From Altibacter sp. (GTDB lineage Bacteria > Bacteroidota > Bacteroidia > Flavobacteriales > Flavobacteriaceae), in assembly GCF_019913785.1 (NCBI RefSeq), contig NZ_JAIOHK010000021.1:1-64000 (forward strand): a stretch of DNA of 64,000 bases. The letters are read 5' to 3'. Shown here piece after piece: positions 9,158-19,211 of this stretch (position 1 is its first letter; every line of letters starts with the position of its first letter). The notes beneath the pieces were generated by a model that was not told the DNA's origin, did not search any database, and worked only from the letters and a program-made list of their open reading frames with translations. Position numbers and translations under genes: made by a program.

Positions 9158-10396
9158 CTAGAATTCGTAGATTGTGACTCCGCTTCGGAGTTTGGGTTCA
9201 ATATACGTACTTTTGGGAGGCATTTTTAAGCCCTCATTGGCAATTTGCTTCAACTCGTCAATATGCGTTGGAACCAATCCGAATCCCACCTTAAATTCGC
9301 CTTTATCCACAAGGGTCTTCACGTGTACTAGGTCGTTTTTCCCATGTGAATATTCAATACGGTAGTCATTTCGAAGGTCTTCAATACCCAGAATGGGTTT
9401 CAGAACCGTTTCAAATAAAATTTGCGTGTCTAAAGCATCCAGGGCATTGTTAATTTGATAATTGTTTTTCCGAAGGTATAAGGAGTAGAACTGTCCATCC
9501 AGATACATGCTAAAATGATGCTTTTTGGAGGGTTTGTAATATTCTTCCCCACGGTTCTCAATACGAAAGATGGCATCGAGGGCAATCAAAAACTCTTCCT
9601 TCGAAAGGCCATTGAGATCTTTTATAATTCGGTTGAATTCATAGATCTTTAGATCACTTTCCGGTATGAGAAAACTCATAAAATAGTTATAGGCCTCTTT
9701 TCCTGTATGGTTTTTGTTTTCAGATGTAAGCACTTCCGATAGCAGATAAGAAGAGGAGGACCTATGATGACCATCTGCAATGTAGAGGGTATCCATTTCA
9801 GCAAAAATATCAGCGACTTGCCGGACCATAGTAGGATCGTCTATATTCCACAAATAGTGGGTATCGCGATATGTAGTAGTGAATTCATATTCGGCTCTAT
9901 CCTTCATGACTGTTTCAATAATGGTGGCGAGCGCATCATGATCGGGATAGGTAATAAGTACCGGTTCGGCATTAAACCCAACTGTTTTTAAATAATTTAC
10001 AAAAATGGTTTCTTTGAATTCTAAAGTGTTTTCGTGTTTTTTAATGACATCGGTCTTATAATCTTCAGTACTGGCAGCGGCAACAATTCCGTTGAACACG
10101 AGCCCTTCACGATTTACGATCTTGTAAATGTAAAAGGAAGGCTTTTCGTCTTGTATAAAAATGCCTTCTTCTTTAAATTCCTGATAACGGTTTTTAACTA
10201 GGTTATAACGTTCTTCTCCAGCGATCTCTTTTTGGTATTTATATCCCGGATTGATAATGTGTAAAAACGAAAACGGATTATCCCTAAGACGTGATTCCAC
10301 CTGCGCTGGCGAATAGCTGTCATAGGAGCGTGCGGCTAGTAAACTAACTTTATCTCTTGTTGGACGAACAGCTCTAAACGGAATTATTTTTGCCAT
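9158..10396 (-). CDS. DUF1015 family protein
   Basis: IIPFRAVRPTRDKVSLLAARSYD N-terminus and LYIADGHHRSSSSYLL motif. Confidence 0.88.
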   Translation of the reverse strand: MAKIIPFRAVRPTRDKVSLLAARSYDSYSPAQVESRLRDNPFSFLHIINPGYKYQKEIAGEERYNLVKNRYQEFKEEGIFIQDEKPSFYIYKIVNREGLVFNGIVAAASTEDYKTDVIKKHENTLEFKETIFVNYLKTVGFNAEPVLITYPDHDALATIIETVMKDRAEYEFTTTYRDTHYLWNIDDPTMVRQVADIFAEMDTLYIADGHHRSSSSYLLSEVLTSENKNHTGKEAYNYFMSFLIPESDLKIYEFNRIIKDLNGLSKEEFLIALDAIFRIENRGEEYYKPSKKHHFSMYLDGQFYSLYLRKNNYQINNALDALDTQILFETVLKPILGIEDLRNDYRIEYSHGKNDLVHVKTLVDKGEFKVGFGLVPTHIDELKQIANEGLKMPPKSTYIEPKLRSGVTIYEF

Positions 10397-10420
10397 GGGG
10401 ATTTCGTGTTCACAGATTAC

Positions 10421-11308
10421 TTATTTAAACATATCTGCAACTTTTTCGGCACGTCTACTCTCAGAATAATCATAAAAGCCTTCACCGCTCTTAATTCCAA
10501 ATTTTCCGGCCATTACCATGTTTACCAACAACGGACAAGGAGCATATTTTGGGTTTTTAAAACCGTCGTACATCACTTTTAAAATAGAAAGGCATACATC
10601 CAAACCAATAAAATCGGCCAGTTGCAAAGGCCCCATGGGATGTGCCATTCCTAATTTCATCACGGTATCGATTTCCTGTACGCCGGCGACCCCATTATAT
10701 AAGGTTTCAATCGCCTCGTTGATCATGGGCATTAAGATACGGTTGGCCACAAAGCCGGGATAATCGTTTACTTCTACAGGCACTTTGTTAAGTTTTTCCG
10801 AAAGGCTTTTTACCGTATTATAGGTTTCGGCACTCGTACTGTACCCCTTGATGATTTCTACCAGTTTCATGATCGGCACCGGATTCATAAAATGCATCCC
10901 AATCACCATTTGTGGTCTTGAAGTAGCCGCTCCAATTTGTGTAATGGAAATAGACGAGGTATTACTCGCCAAAATCGTATCATCCGGACAGAATTTATCA
11001 AGATCCTTGAATATTTTCAGTTTTAGATCTAGGTTTTCTGTAGCCGCTTCAACAACCAAACTGGCATATTCCACACCTTCCTCAAGATTGGTATAGGTAG
11101 AGATATTTTTTAGCGTACGTTGTTTATCGGCCTCCGTGATGGATTCCTTGGCGACCATACGGTCTAGGTTTTTGGTAATGGTGGCCAACCCTTTGTCTAA
11201 TGAGGCTTGGGAGACGTCAATCAATTGTACTTTATAGTCAAACTGAGCAAACGTGTGGGCAATTCCGTTTCCCATGGTCCCTGCTCCAATAACAGCTACA
11301 TTCTTCAT
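10421..11308 (-). CDS. 3-hydroxybutyryl-CoA dehydrogenase family protein
   Basis: VAVIGAGTMGNGIAHTFAQ, ASNTSSISITQIGAATSRPQMVIGMHFMNPVPIMKLVEII. Confidence 0.93.
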   Translation of the reverse strand: MKNVAVIGAGTMGNGIAHTFAQFDYKVQLIDVSQASLDKGLATITKNLDRMVAKESITEADKQRTLKNISTYTNLEEGVEYASLVVEAATENLDLKLKIFKDLDKFCPDDTILASNTSSISITQIGAATSRPQMVIGMHFMNPVPIMKLVEIIKGYSTSAETYNTVKSLSEKLNKVPVEVNDYPGFVANRILMPMINEAIETLYNGVAGVQEIDTVMKLGMAHPMGPLQLADFIGLDVCLSILKVMYDGFKNPKYAPCPLLVNMVMAGKFGIKSGEGFYDYSESRRAEKVADMFK

Positions 11309-11330
11309 GTTTTAGTTCTGATTTATAAAA

Positions 11331-12299
11331 TTATATCTTTTTAAAATTTTCGATAATCTGCATGGCTACGCGCAAGGCTTCCGTTCCTTGTGTTAACGAT
11401 ACAATGGGGGTAGTATTATTATTTATGGCATCGGCGAATGCTTCCAACTCGTCTAAAATTGCATTGTTCGATTCAACCTCAGGATTGTCGAAATAAATCT
11501 GTTTTTTCACGCCCTCGGCATTGGTGAGTATCATGGCAAAATCGTCCGGTTGTTCGGGAGCGTCCTTCATTTTCACCACTTCACATTTTTTCTCTAAAAA
11601 GTCAACTGAAATGTATGCGTCTCGTTGAAAGAAACGTGCTTTTCGCATCTTTTTCAGCGAAATACGACTTGCGGTTAGATTGGCCACACAGCCGTTTTCA
11701 AATTCGATACGGGCGTTGGCGATATCCGGCGTTTCACTAATGACTGAAACACCACTTGCATTAATATGCTTCACTTTGCTATTCACGACACTCAAAATAG
11801 CGTCGATGTCATGTATCATCAAATCTAGAACCACCGAAACATCGGTTCCACGGGGATTGAATTCGGCTAGGCGATGAGCCTCGATAAACATTGGGTTATC
11901 GATCATGTGGTTTACGGCCATAAAGGCCGGATTAAAGCGCTCTACATGGCCTACTTGCCCCCGTACCCCTTTGGTTTTGGCCAGATCGCGAATAATATTG
12001 GCTTCTGCTACCGTATGGGTAATGGGTTTTTCGATAAATAAATGCTTACCGGCTTTAATCACTTTTTCCGCACATTCGAAATGATGGATGGTAGGAGTGA
12101 CCACATCGACCATATCACAGGCAGCGATAAGCGCATCCATAGACGGAAAGCTTTTATAACCGAGTTCGGCTTCAATTTTTGCAGCAGCTTCCGCATCAGC
12201 GTCGAAAAAACCGACCAATTCGTATTTTGAGGATTGATGTAGTAACTTGAGATGTATTTTTCCGAGGTGACCGGCCCCCAGAACTCCTGCTTTTAGCAT
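11331..12299 (-). CDS. Gfo/Idh/MocA family oxidoreductase
   Basis: LKAGVLGAGHLGKIHLKLL, GKHLFIEKPITHT; Met at 12299 preferred over 12449. Confidence 0.9.
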   Translation of the reverse strand: MLKAGVLGAGHLGKIHLKLLHQSSKYELVGFFDADAEAAAKIEAELGYKSFPSMDALIAACDMVDVVTPTIHHFECAEKVIKAGKHLFIEKPITHTVAEANIIRDLAKTKGVRGQVGHVERFNPAFMAVNHMIDNPMFIEAHRLAEFNPRGTDVSVVLDLMIHDIDAILSVVNSKVKHINASGVSVISETPDIANARIEFENGCVANLTASRISLKKMRKARFFQRDAYISVDFLEKKCEVVKMKDAPEQPDDFAMILTNAEGVKKQIYFDNPEVESNNAILDELEAFADAINNNTTPIVSLTQGTEALRVAMQIIENFKKI

Positions 12300-12428
12300 G
12301 GGCGTTAGTTTTCCACAAATGTAAGGGATTCCGCAGAAATTAGGAAGCTTAGGAACCGATTTACATTTTTCGGAATTTTTAAAATTTTGGCGTTTGATTA
12401 TTGCTACATTCTTTCCATCTTTGTGACT

Positions 12429-13070
12429 ATGAATGATACCTTTACCCATAAGGGCATGCGGAAGCGATTGGTGGACACTCTTAAGAAGAAGGGTATTGCC
12501 GATAAAGCAGTGTTACAGGCCATAAATACAATTCCAAGACACCTGTTTATGGACTCAGGCTTTGTGGATCACGCCTATGTAGATAAGGCATTTCCCATCG
12601 CTGCCGATCAGACCATTTCACAACCCTATACCGTCGCGCGCCAAACCGAGCTACTAGAAGTGGAAAAGGGCGATAAAATTTTGGAAATAGGAACAGGTAG
12701 TGGGTATCAAACTGCTGTTTTACTGGAGCTGGGCGCGATTGTGTATTCAATTGAACGTCAAAATGAATTGTTTAAAAAAACGAAGTTGTTTCTCCCAAAA
12801 TTAGGTTACAGAGCTAAAAAGCTCATTTTTGGTGATGGTTATATTGGTTTTGAAGCTGCCGCACCCTATGATGGTATTCTCGTTACAGCAGGGGCTCCCT
12901 TTGTTCCGAAACCCTTGTTGTCGCAATTAAAAATAGGTGGGCGATTGGTTATTCCTGTTGGAGATGATGTTCAGATTATGACAGTGTTTACTAGAACCTC
13001 CGAAACAGAATTTGAAAAGGAGGAGTATGGAGAATACCGATTTGTACCACTTTTAGGTGATAAGGAATAA
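12429..13070 (+). CDS. pcm: Protein-L-isoaspartate O-methyltransferase
   Basis: IPRHLFMDSGFVDHAYVDKAFPIAADQTISQPYTVARQTELL, LEIGTGSGYQTAVL; ATG at 12429 preferred. Confidence 0.93.
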   Translation: MNDTFTHKGMRKRLVDTLKKKGIADKAVLQAINTIPRHLFMDSGFVDHAYVDKAFPIAADQTISQPYTVARQTELLEVEKGDKILEIGTGSGYQTAVLLELGAIVYSIERQNELFKKTKLFLPKLGYRAKKLIFGDGYIGFEAAAPYDGILVTAGAPFVPKPLLSQLKIGGRLVIPVGDDVQIMTVFTRTSETEFEKEEYGEYRFVPLLGDKE

Positions 13071-13340
13071 CTATTTATTTTTCCAGCGTTCTAATCTTGG
13101 AATACCTGTAGCAAAAATCCTGGCCAAGAATCCGGGGAATCCTTGTTCTTTCATTTTTTCAATACAGAAAGCTTTCATCTCGGTAGCCGAAAAATCAGGT
13201 TGTGTAAATGCTCCATTCACATAGCAATAACTACAGTACAACGAACTTTTTGTACCATCTTTATTTGTACCTCCCTTTTCAGGATCCTTGCTAAATGGCA
13301 TCCCACAACTTTGACAATTTTTGTAGGTCTTCATATACAT
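13071..13340 (-). CDS. Small zinc-ribbon protein
   Basis: CQSCGMPF...YCSYCYVNGAF; start may be the internal Met at 13334. Confidence 0.75.
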   Translation of the reverse strand: MYMKTYKNCQSCGMPFSKDPEKGGTNKDGTKSSLYCSYCYVNGAFTQPDFSATEMKAFCIEKMKEQGFPGFLARIFATGIPRLERWKNK

Positions 13341-13446
13341 TTCAATTTTAGTACACTAAATAAAATTACAGTTTTCTGTCTGAAAAAGATATGATCAATG
13401 TCAGCACTTTTCAAATAGGTCCGTTTTAGAGCGAATTTATAAAAGA

Positions 13447-13956
13447 TTACCAAATCCCGGCATAGTCTAAGGCTTCCTCGGTCTGCGCATCAAGGTATTC
13501 GTATTTGAGTCGGATAATTTGTCGCAGATGCAAATAATCATGCGCTACCCAATTAGCTAGCAAGCGGATCGCCGGGACAGCGCCAACTTTAGGATGTAAA
13601 TAGGGAGTGTCCCAATTTGATTTCTTTAACTTATCCAACCACCTAATAGAAGCTTCTCGCTCTGCTAAAAACTTTATAAGCATAGAATTATAATCTTGCT
13701 TTATATATGCACGTTCCGCTACCCATGCAGGTGGGTCGATCTTAGGCCACTCTTTAGAGGCGTCTTCAAGGGTACTTTGGATTCTCGCTCGAAAATCTTC
13801 ACGCTCTTCGTCGTATAAATGACAAACAACTTCAAGTAAGCACCATTTTTCATGGGTAGGTTTCCACAAGTACTCTTTTTCAGGAATGCCCTGTAACAGT
13901 GATTCGAAAACCGTTTTGTTTCTTTTCAATTCTTGTATATGTGGTGATATCTTCAT
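13447..13956 (-). CDS. DinB-family protein
   Basis: WCLLEVVCHLYDEEREDFRARI...NWVAHDYLHLRQI His-containing four-helix pattern. Confidence 0.8.
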   Translation of the reverse strand: MKISPHIQELKRNKTVFESLLQGIPEKEYLWKPTHEKWCLLEVVCHLYDEEREDFRARIQSTLEDASKEWPKIDPPAWVAERAYIKQDYNSMLIKFLAEREASIRWLDKLKKSNWDTPYLHPKVGAVPAIRLLANWVAHDYLHLRQIIRLKYEYLDAQTEEALDYAGIW

Positions 13957-14648
13957 TCAGATTTTAATTTTAACAAAACGAAACCCAATACAACCAACCA
14001 GATCATACTGGAAGGAGCAGCAAGCGATAGTATTTTTAGGAAAGGCAGAAAAACACCAAAGAAACACAAGAACAACAAACAACCATTTAAAATTGCCCAA
14101 TAATACAGCCATTTTGGAATTAGATTTTCGTGCTTCAACACAAAGGCCATAAAGGAATGTCCCACTATAATTACGAAAAAGGGACCTATAAAATTATTAA
14201 TCACTTCCCACTGATAAACACTTAAGGCACTATAGAGTTCCAAGGTATTTTCTGCAGCCGAATTAGACGTCAGGATAATGTGATTCATAAGACTTAGGTG
14301 GTGTACTATTGCTGCCACCACAACAGGAACGCCTATTAAATATCCAGCCAAGGATATATTCTTTTGCCAACAAGATGGTGTGCTAAGGCGATTCAGCGAA
14401 ATACCCACAAGCAACATAGAGGAGAATCCTAAAATAGGCAATATGGCAATACAACGCGACAATTCTGGACTCGCCCGAACATTTTCCATCCAGGATAGAA
14501 TGGAGCCCCCATTGAGTGCATCGTGAATAAAAAGAATTCCTTTAAGTTCAGAGGTAATAGCAAAAGTAAGAATGCAAAGTCCTGCAAAAATTGCAGCGAA
14601 ACCACTCATTCGAATAGTCCCCTTGCGAGACGGATATACGCTTTCCAT
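13953..14648 (-). CDS. Multi-pass membrane protein of unknown function
   Basis: Several hydrophobic segments; 4-nt overlap with the downstream DinB gene. Confidence 0.65.
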   Translation of the reverse strand: MESVYPSRKGTIRMSGFAAIFAGLCILTFAITSELKGILFIHDALNGGSILSWMENVRASPELSRCIAILPILGFSSMLLVGISLNRLSTPSCWQKNISLAGYLIGVPVVVAAIVHHLSLMNHIILTSNSAAENTLELYSALSVYQWEVINNFIGPFFVIIVGHSFMAFVLKHENLIPKWLYYWAILNGCLLFLCFFGVFLPFLKILSLAAPSSMIWLVVLGFVLLKLKSE

Positions 14649-14747
14649 AATTCAAAAGTAATAGTTAGTAAATACTAACTTAAAGATAATGAATTAGTTG
14701 AAAATATTTGTTGAATTTTTAAAAAGTGAAATTTTAAAATAAACGGG

Positions 14748-15431
14748 TTATTCTTTGAGCATTTTCGACATTGAATCGAGACATGGACTCACATCGAAGT
14801 AGAAGCCTTCAATCCCGTATTCATTTTCTCCTAAGGTCAAATAATCATAGTGCTCTATCAAACTTTGTGAACCACCAAATTCGAAGCCCAAAATATTGAG
14901 CAGATCATATTCGTGAGCTGTAAAGATCACATAAAAGGAAGTCTCCTTGGTCATTCCATCACCCGAACTCATTAAGGCATCAATCACCGAGGTCATCTGG
15001 ATGACCTTCGCTTCGAACAAGGCCTGTTCTCCATTTTTTTCAAGGGCATATAGCTGATAATTCAAAGTTCGAATGTCAAACGGATTTTCGGCTAAAACGG
15101 CATCGCCAAAGGCGATGATTTTATCGAGTTCGGCTTTGCTGTGCGCTTTAAGCTGAAGTACATCCCGTATACTATCTGAATAGCTGGAGTGACTGTACGG
15201 AGAATACTCGGATTGGAAGGAATAGCCGTAGTATAAACTTCTTTTTTCTTCTAAAGTCAAAGTAGAATCTGCATTTTTAAATCGATTCATAAGTGATTCA
15301 TAAAAAAGATTTGATTTTTTATCTTTGATTTTCTTTTCAATTTTTTTGTAATCCGGTTTCTCAAATTCCCAGGACTGAGCAGATACAACGACACTAAAAA
15401 ACAACAAAAAGAAAACAATGCTAAGTCTCAT
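14748..15431 (-). CDS. Secreted protein, DUF4919-like
   Basis: Signal peptide; PDYKKIEKKIKDKKSNLFYESLMNRFKNADSTLTLEEKRSLYYGYSFQ. Confidence 0.65.
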   Translation of the reverse strand: MRLSIVFFLLFFSVVVSAQSWEFEKPDYKKIEKKIKDKKSNLFYESLMNRFKNADSTLTLEEKRSLYYGYSFQSEYSPYSHSSYSDSIRDVLQLKAHSKAELDKIIAFGDAVLAENPFDIRTLNYQLYALEKNGEQALFEAKVIQMTSVIDALMSSGDGMTKETSFYVIFTAHEYDLLNILGFEFGGSQSLIEHYDYLTLGENEYGIEGFYFDVSPCLDSMSKMLKE

Positions 15432-15500
15432 AACCTATAATTTATTCTTTAGAAAAAGGATATTTCATAAAGTGTAACGCTATTCGTGCTTTAATATTCT

Positions 15501-16076
15501 TTAGAAGGAATAATTAAAATACGCAATATCCTTGGCGCATTTCTCAGCAACTAACGCCTTGCTCTTTTCGGTATAATAGTCTTGATAATTTTTTTTGGCG
15601 GTGTTATTAAGCACCGGAATTTCAAACAAAGGCAATTGCAATTCATCAAAAAGGGTTTTTACCGAAGCCTCAAAATCCTCGAAAGGATAAAGCAAGAGTT
15701 CCTCTTGCGAGCGATAGGGTGAGGTAAGATACTCTAACTGATTATAATGAAAGCTACCTTCCGCAAGGGCAATGGCCTCGTCAGTTTCTACAAACTGCTC
15801 TAGTTTTTTACGTTCAGTTTCCAAATCCTGTGGATTCCATTTATGGAAGAGTGCATACCATGAAAGCAATCTGTCCCAAGGGTTGCGCACAATAGATATT
15901 ACACGGTAGTCAGGGTATTTTTGCAGTAATTCAACTTCCTCTGAAAGCACATTGCCATGTTGGGATACACAGTGAAGTTTGTTGCCAATCTCGTGCCGCA
16001 ACAAATTAACAAGTGTTGTACCACCGGTTCTATGAATATGGATAAAAATAAATTTTTGGTGGTGCGAATAGAACAT
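15501..16076 (-). CDS. Sulfotransferase-family protein
   Basis: KFIFIHIHRTGGTTLVNLLRHE (P-loop-like PAPS-binding) and VISIVRNPWDRLLSWYALF. Confidence 0.85.
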   Translation of the reverse strand: MFYSHHQKFIFIHIHRTGGTTLVNLLRHEIGNKLHCVSQHGNVLSEEVELLQKYPDYRVISIVRNPWDRLLSWYALFHKWNPQDLETERKKLEQFVETDEAIALAEGSFHYNQLEYLTSPYRSQEELLLYPFEDFEASVKTLFDELQLPLFEIPVLNNTAKKNYQDYYTEKSKALVAEKCAKDIAYFNYSF

Positions 16077-16148
16077 GCAGGCTTTTAATTCAAAAGTTTA
16101 AATGTAATAAGATTTTTCAATACGCAGGTTACACTATGCTGCCAACCA

Positions 16149-18626
16149 TCAATCAAATAACCCCAAGAACTTCAGTCCGAAGATAAACGCGCCATCACTG
16201 CCACCATTATAATACGAACGCACATAATCCAAACGCAACAAACGGTATTTTCCAAAACCAAGATTGTCTATACCCACAGAAAACTCGGTATAGGGTTTAT
16301 TGTTTTCAATACTTAGCAAATGTGCTCCGGCGACCAAATTAAAATTAAGTTGGTTGATTCCCGGAATTTTCCCCAAGATCCAACCTCTAAAATCGTGTTC
16401 TAGATGTCCTTCAAAATATGACTTATTTGTACTTAAGGCATAATAGGGCAAAAGATTAAAGACGCTGGTGTAGTTGGGCGATGTACCAATTCGTGTCTGA
16501 TTTCCATTGAAATGCTTATAATCCACAAATGAAATACCATCTCCGTTAAGAAAGGTACCCCCATTGAAACGATAGGTTAAATCCCCCTTATTACCCACTT
16601 TAACGGTTTGGAACAAACTACCGCTTAACTGACTGTAATCGTATCCTGCTTCGGAAGCACCCATGCCATTTTCAAATGAAATGGAAAGCGCCGGATATTT
16701 ATTATTTCCCAGATTGAATTTACCGTCGGGGTAGGTCATGTATTTTTGTCCGAAGGTAATATGCGCCGTCAGTTGGGATTTTACGAGTTCGTGTTTTATG
16801 ATTCCCGCATTGTTAAAATTGGTTGGATCTACAGGATTGTTGGATGTATACCTTGTCTTTTCTGAAGGAAGCGTCACATAATCGGTGGTATTGAAAAGTG
16901 GTTTACGCTGTTCGTAACCTACAGTAGCCGTTACCCGGAGACCGTTAAACAGCTCCTGACCATAGCCGAAGCGACCGTAATTAAGTTCATAGACCTTCAT
17001 ATAATTTCGCTCAAAGAAAAGTGATGCCACACTATTGATAAGAGGCAGAATAGGTTCGGAACTATTGAATTGAACCACTTCGCTTCCTCCTGAGAGGGCT
17101 ATGCGCAACCGACTTGTTCTATTGAAATTCTTTACAATACCTCCATGAAATCGCAGTCGGTCTTCCGAAATGCCGTATCTGGCCTTCGCAAAGATATTGA
17201 GCCATCGAGTGCGATTTTCATCGTAGCTCTTTGAAAAATTAAGGCCTATGCCGCCATTCCATCCTTGTACCGTATTGAAATTAATACCCGGAAAAATTCC
17301 TTCATACGTGAGGTCCCATTTTTTATAACTGTTTTCGAAGGAATAACCGGTGATAGGATCTAATATCCTGAATTTGTTGTTCTTTCGATCTATGGAATCT
17401 AAATAGGTTTTCGACTTTCGAAGTGTTTGAATACTGTCTTTTTTGATGTAATCATTCAATTCTTCATCGGTGAGTGGCACAGGGCGCGTACCTTTCCAAA
17501 ACAGGCTGTCTTTTTTATTGGCTTCGGGTTCAAATTTTAACACCTCGTTCGTAAAGGATTTTTTATCGAAATCGGGATTGAAATCGTAATTGCTATAGAC
17601 CGCTATAAACCGGCCGTCGCCATTAAATCCAAAAAAGCCGAAACCGAAATCAATGGTTTGAGAGATCTTGACCCAAAAGGTATTTGTGGTATCGAATTTA
17701 AAATTCTGTTTGAAGATCAATTCAGAAATAAAAGGTACTTGAATGGCTTGGCCTGTTGTAGTAAGGTCCACTCCGTATAGCTGCCAATCATCTTCCACTA
17801 TATAAATGGTTCCTTTCCACACCCTGTCATTTGGGCGTTTTGGGGTGACGATGATTTTGTTGATGAGCTTACTGCCCTCATAAAATACACCGTCCAATTT
17901 GTATTTATAATAACTGAAGGCATTGTTGGCAATAGGAGAAACAAGCGATGCATTCAAGCTAATGGTGTTTTCGTAAAATGAAAAATTAGCATCTTGGGCG
18001 CTGTTAAAACTGAAGCCATTGTCATTGCCGCTTACTTTGCTGGCGATGATCTTTTCCTTGAAATCGTCCGGTTTTTGGTAGGCAATTTCACTAATGGTTT
18101 CGCTTAAATAGATAATACCCGTGCGTGTAGAATCCAACTGTCCGTCAAAATCACCCACTTCCTGACCCATAAACTTTTCCGGGATGCTATCGACGCGCCA
18201 AATGCCACGGGAGTAGAAGTCGGCTTTGAATTCAGAAATCTTTTCGAGGTTGATCTTTCGTCTGTCTATTGTTTCGCGAATGATTCGGTAGGCGGGATCT
18301 TCTTTGGAAGAGATAACCACTTCGGATAAACTGGTGGATTCTTCCCGCATAGTAACATTCAGCAGTAAGGGTTTTCCGGAAGCAATTTTAATTTCTTTAA
18401 CAATAGTAGTAAAACCTAAAAACTGAAAGATGACTTTATAGTTACCTGTTGTAACATCGAGTTTATAATTTCCATCATCGTTGGTTGTTGTTCCGGAGTA
18501 GCTATTTTCAAGGTAGATATTTACGAAAGGAAGGGGTTCTCCTTGGGTGTTGGTTACCTTACCAATGAGTTGCGATTTACCAAGAAAGGGGAATATTAGT
18601 AAAAGAAAAAATAAATAATACTTCAT
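16149..18626 (-). CDS. DUF5686 / carboxypeptidase-like regulatory domain protein (outer membrane)
   Basis: N-terminal LIGKVTNTQGEPLPFVNIYLENSYSGTTTNDDGNYKL domain and a long beta-rich C-terminus; Met at 18626 preferred. Confidence 0.8.
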   Translation of the reverse strand: MKYYLFFLLLIFPFLGKSQLIGKVTNTQGEPLPFVNIYLENSYSGTTTNDDGNYKLDVTTGNYKVIFQFLGFTTIVKEIKIASGKPLLLNVTMREESTSLSEVVISSKEDPAYRIIRETIDRRKINLEKISEFKADFYSRGIWRVDSIPEKFMGQEVGDFDGQLDSTRTGIIYLSETISEIAYQKPDDFKEKIIASKVSGNDNGFSFNSAQDANFSFYENTISLNASLVSPIANNAFSYYKYKLDGVFYEGSKLINKIIVTPKRPNDRVWKGTIYIVEDDWQLYGVDLTTTGQAIQVPFISELIFKQNFKFDTTNTFWVKISQTIDFGFGFFGFNGDGRFIAVYSNYDFNPDFDKKSFTNEVLKFEPEANKKDSLFWKGTRPVPLTDEELNDYIKKDSIQTLRKSKTYLDSIDRKNNKFRILDPITGYSFENSYKKWDLTYEGIFPGINFNTVQGWNGGIGLNFSKSYDENRTRWLNIFAKARYGISEDRLRFHGGIVKNFNRTSRLRIALSGGSEVVQFNSSEPILPLINSVASLFFERNYMKVYELNYGRFGYGQELFNGLRVTATVGYEQRKPLFNTTDYVTLPSEKTRYTSNNPVDPTNFNNAGIIKHELVKSQLTAHITFGQKYMTYPDGKFNLGNNKYPALSISFENGMGASEAGYDYSQLSGSLFQTVKVGNKGDLTYRFNGGTFLNGDGISFVDYKHFNGNQTRIGTSPNYTSVFNLLPYYALSTNKSYFEGHLEHDFRGWILGKIPGINQLNFNLVAGAHLLSIENNKPYTEFSVGIDNLGFGKYRLLRLDYVRSYYNGGSDGAFIFGLKFLGLFD

Positions 18627-18721
18627 ACAACGGTTGTGTCTATTCAAAAAGACGAAGATATTTTTAAAAAGGTTGTCTGTTTAATATAAATTTAGGAAAA
18701 AAGGGAAAATAGAGTAGATAC

Positions 18722-19189
18722 TTAATTATTAAACGCCTTCTTGATTCTACTTAGATCTCTTTTGGTATCCCGCTCTTTCATGGTTTCTCGTTTGTCGTAT
18801 TGTTTTTTACCTCTGGCCAGTGCAATTCGAAGTTTGGCTAAGCCCTTTTCATTTGTAAACAATAATAAGGGGACGATAGTTAAACCCGAGTTCTTTACTT
18901 CTTTTTCCAGCTTTTTTAATTCGTTTCGGTTAAGCAGCAATTTTCGGGCTTTTTTTGGATCGTGATTAAAATGCGTCGCATGGGAATATTCCTGTACCGT
19001 CATATTAATGACAAACAACTCACCTTTGCTATTAAATTCGCAAAAACTTTCAGCAATAGAGGCTTTACCTTCTCGAATGGCTTTGATCTCGGTTCCAGCC
19101 AATACAATGCCCGCCGTATAAGTATCGAGCAACTCGTATTCGAATTTGGCTTTTTTATTCTTTATTTTGACGTCTTTTTGAAGTGCCAT
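18722..19189 (-). CDS. smpB: SsrA-binding protein
   Basis: KKAKFEYELLDTYTAGIVLAGTEIKAIREGKASIAESF, ARGKKQYDKRETMKERD. Confidence 0.96.
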   Translation of the reverse strand: MALQKDVKIKNKKAKFEYELLDTYTAGIVLAGTEIKAIREGKASIAESFCEFNSKGELFVINMTVQEYSHATHFNHDPKKARKLLLNRNELKKLEKEVKNSGLTIVPLLLFTNEKGLAKLRIALARGKKQYDKRETMKERDTKRDLSRIKKAFNN

Positions 19190-19211
19190 AGGAGCGCAAA
19201 AATAGTAATAA

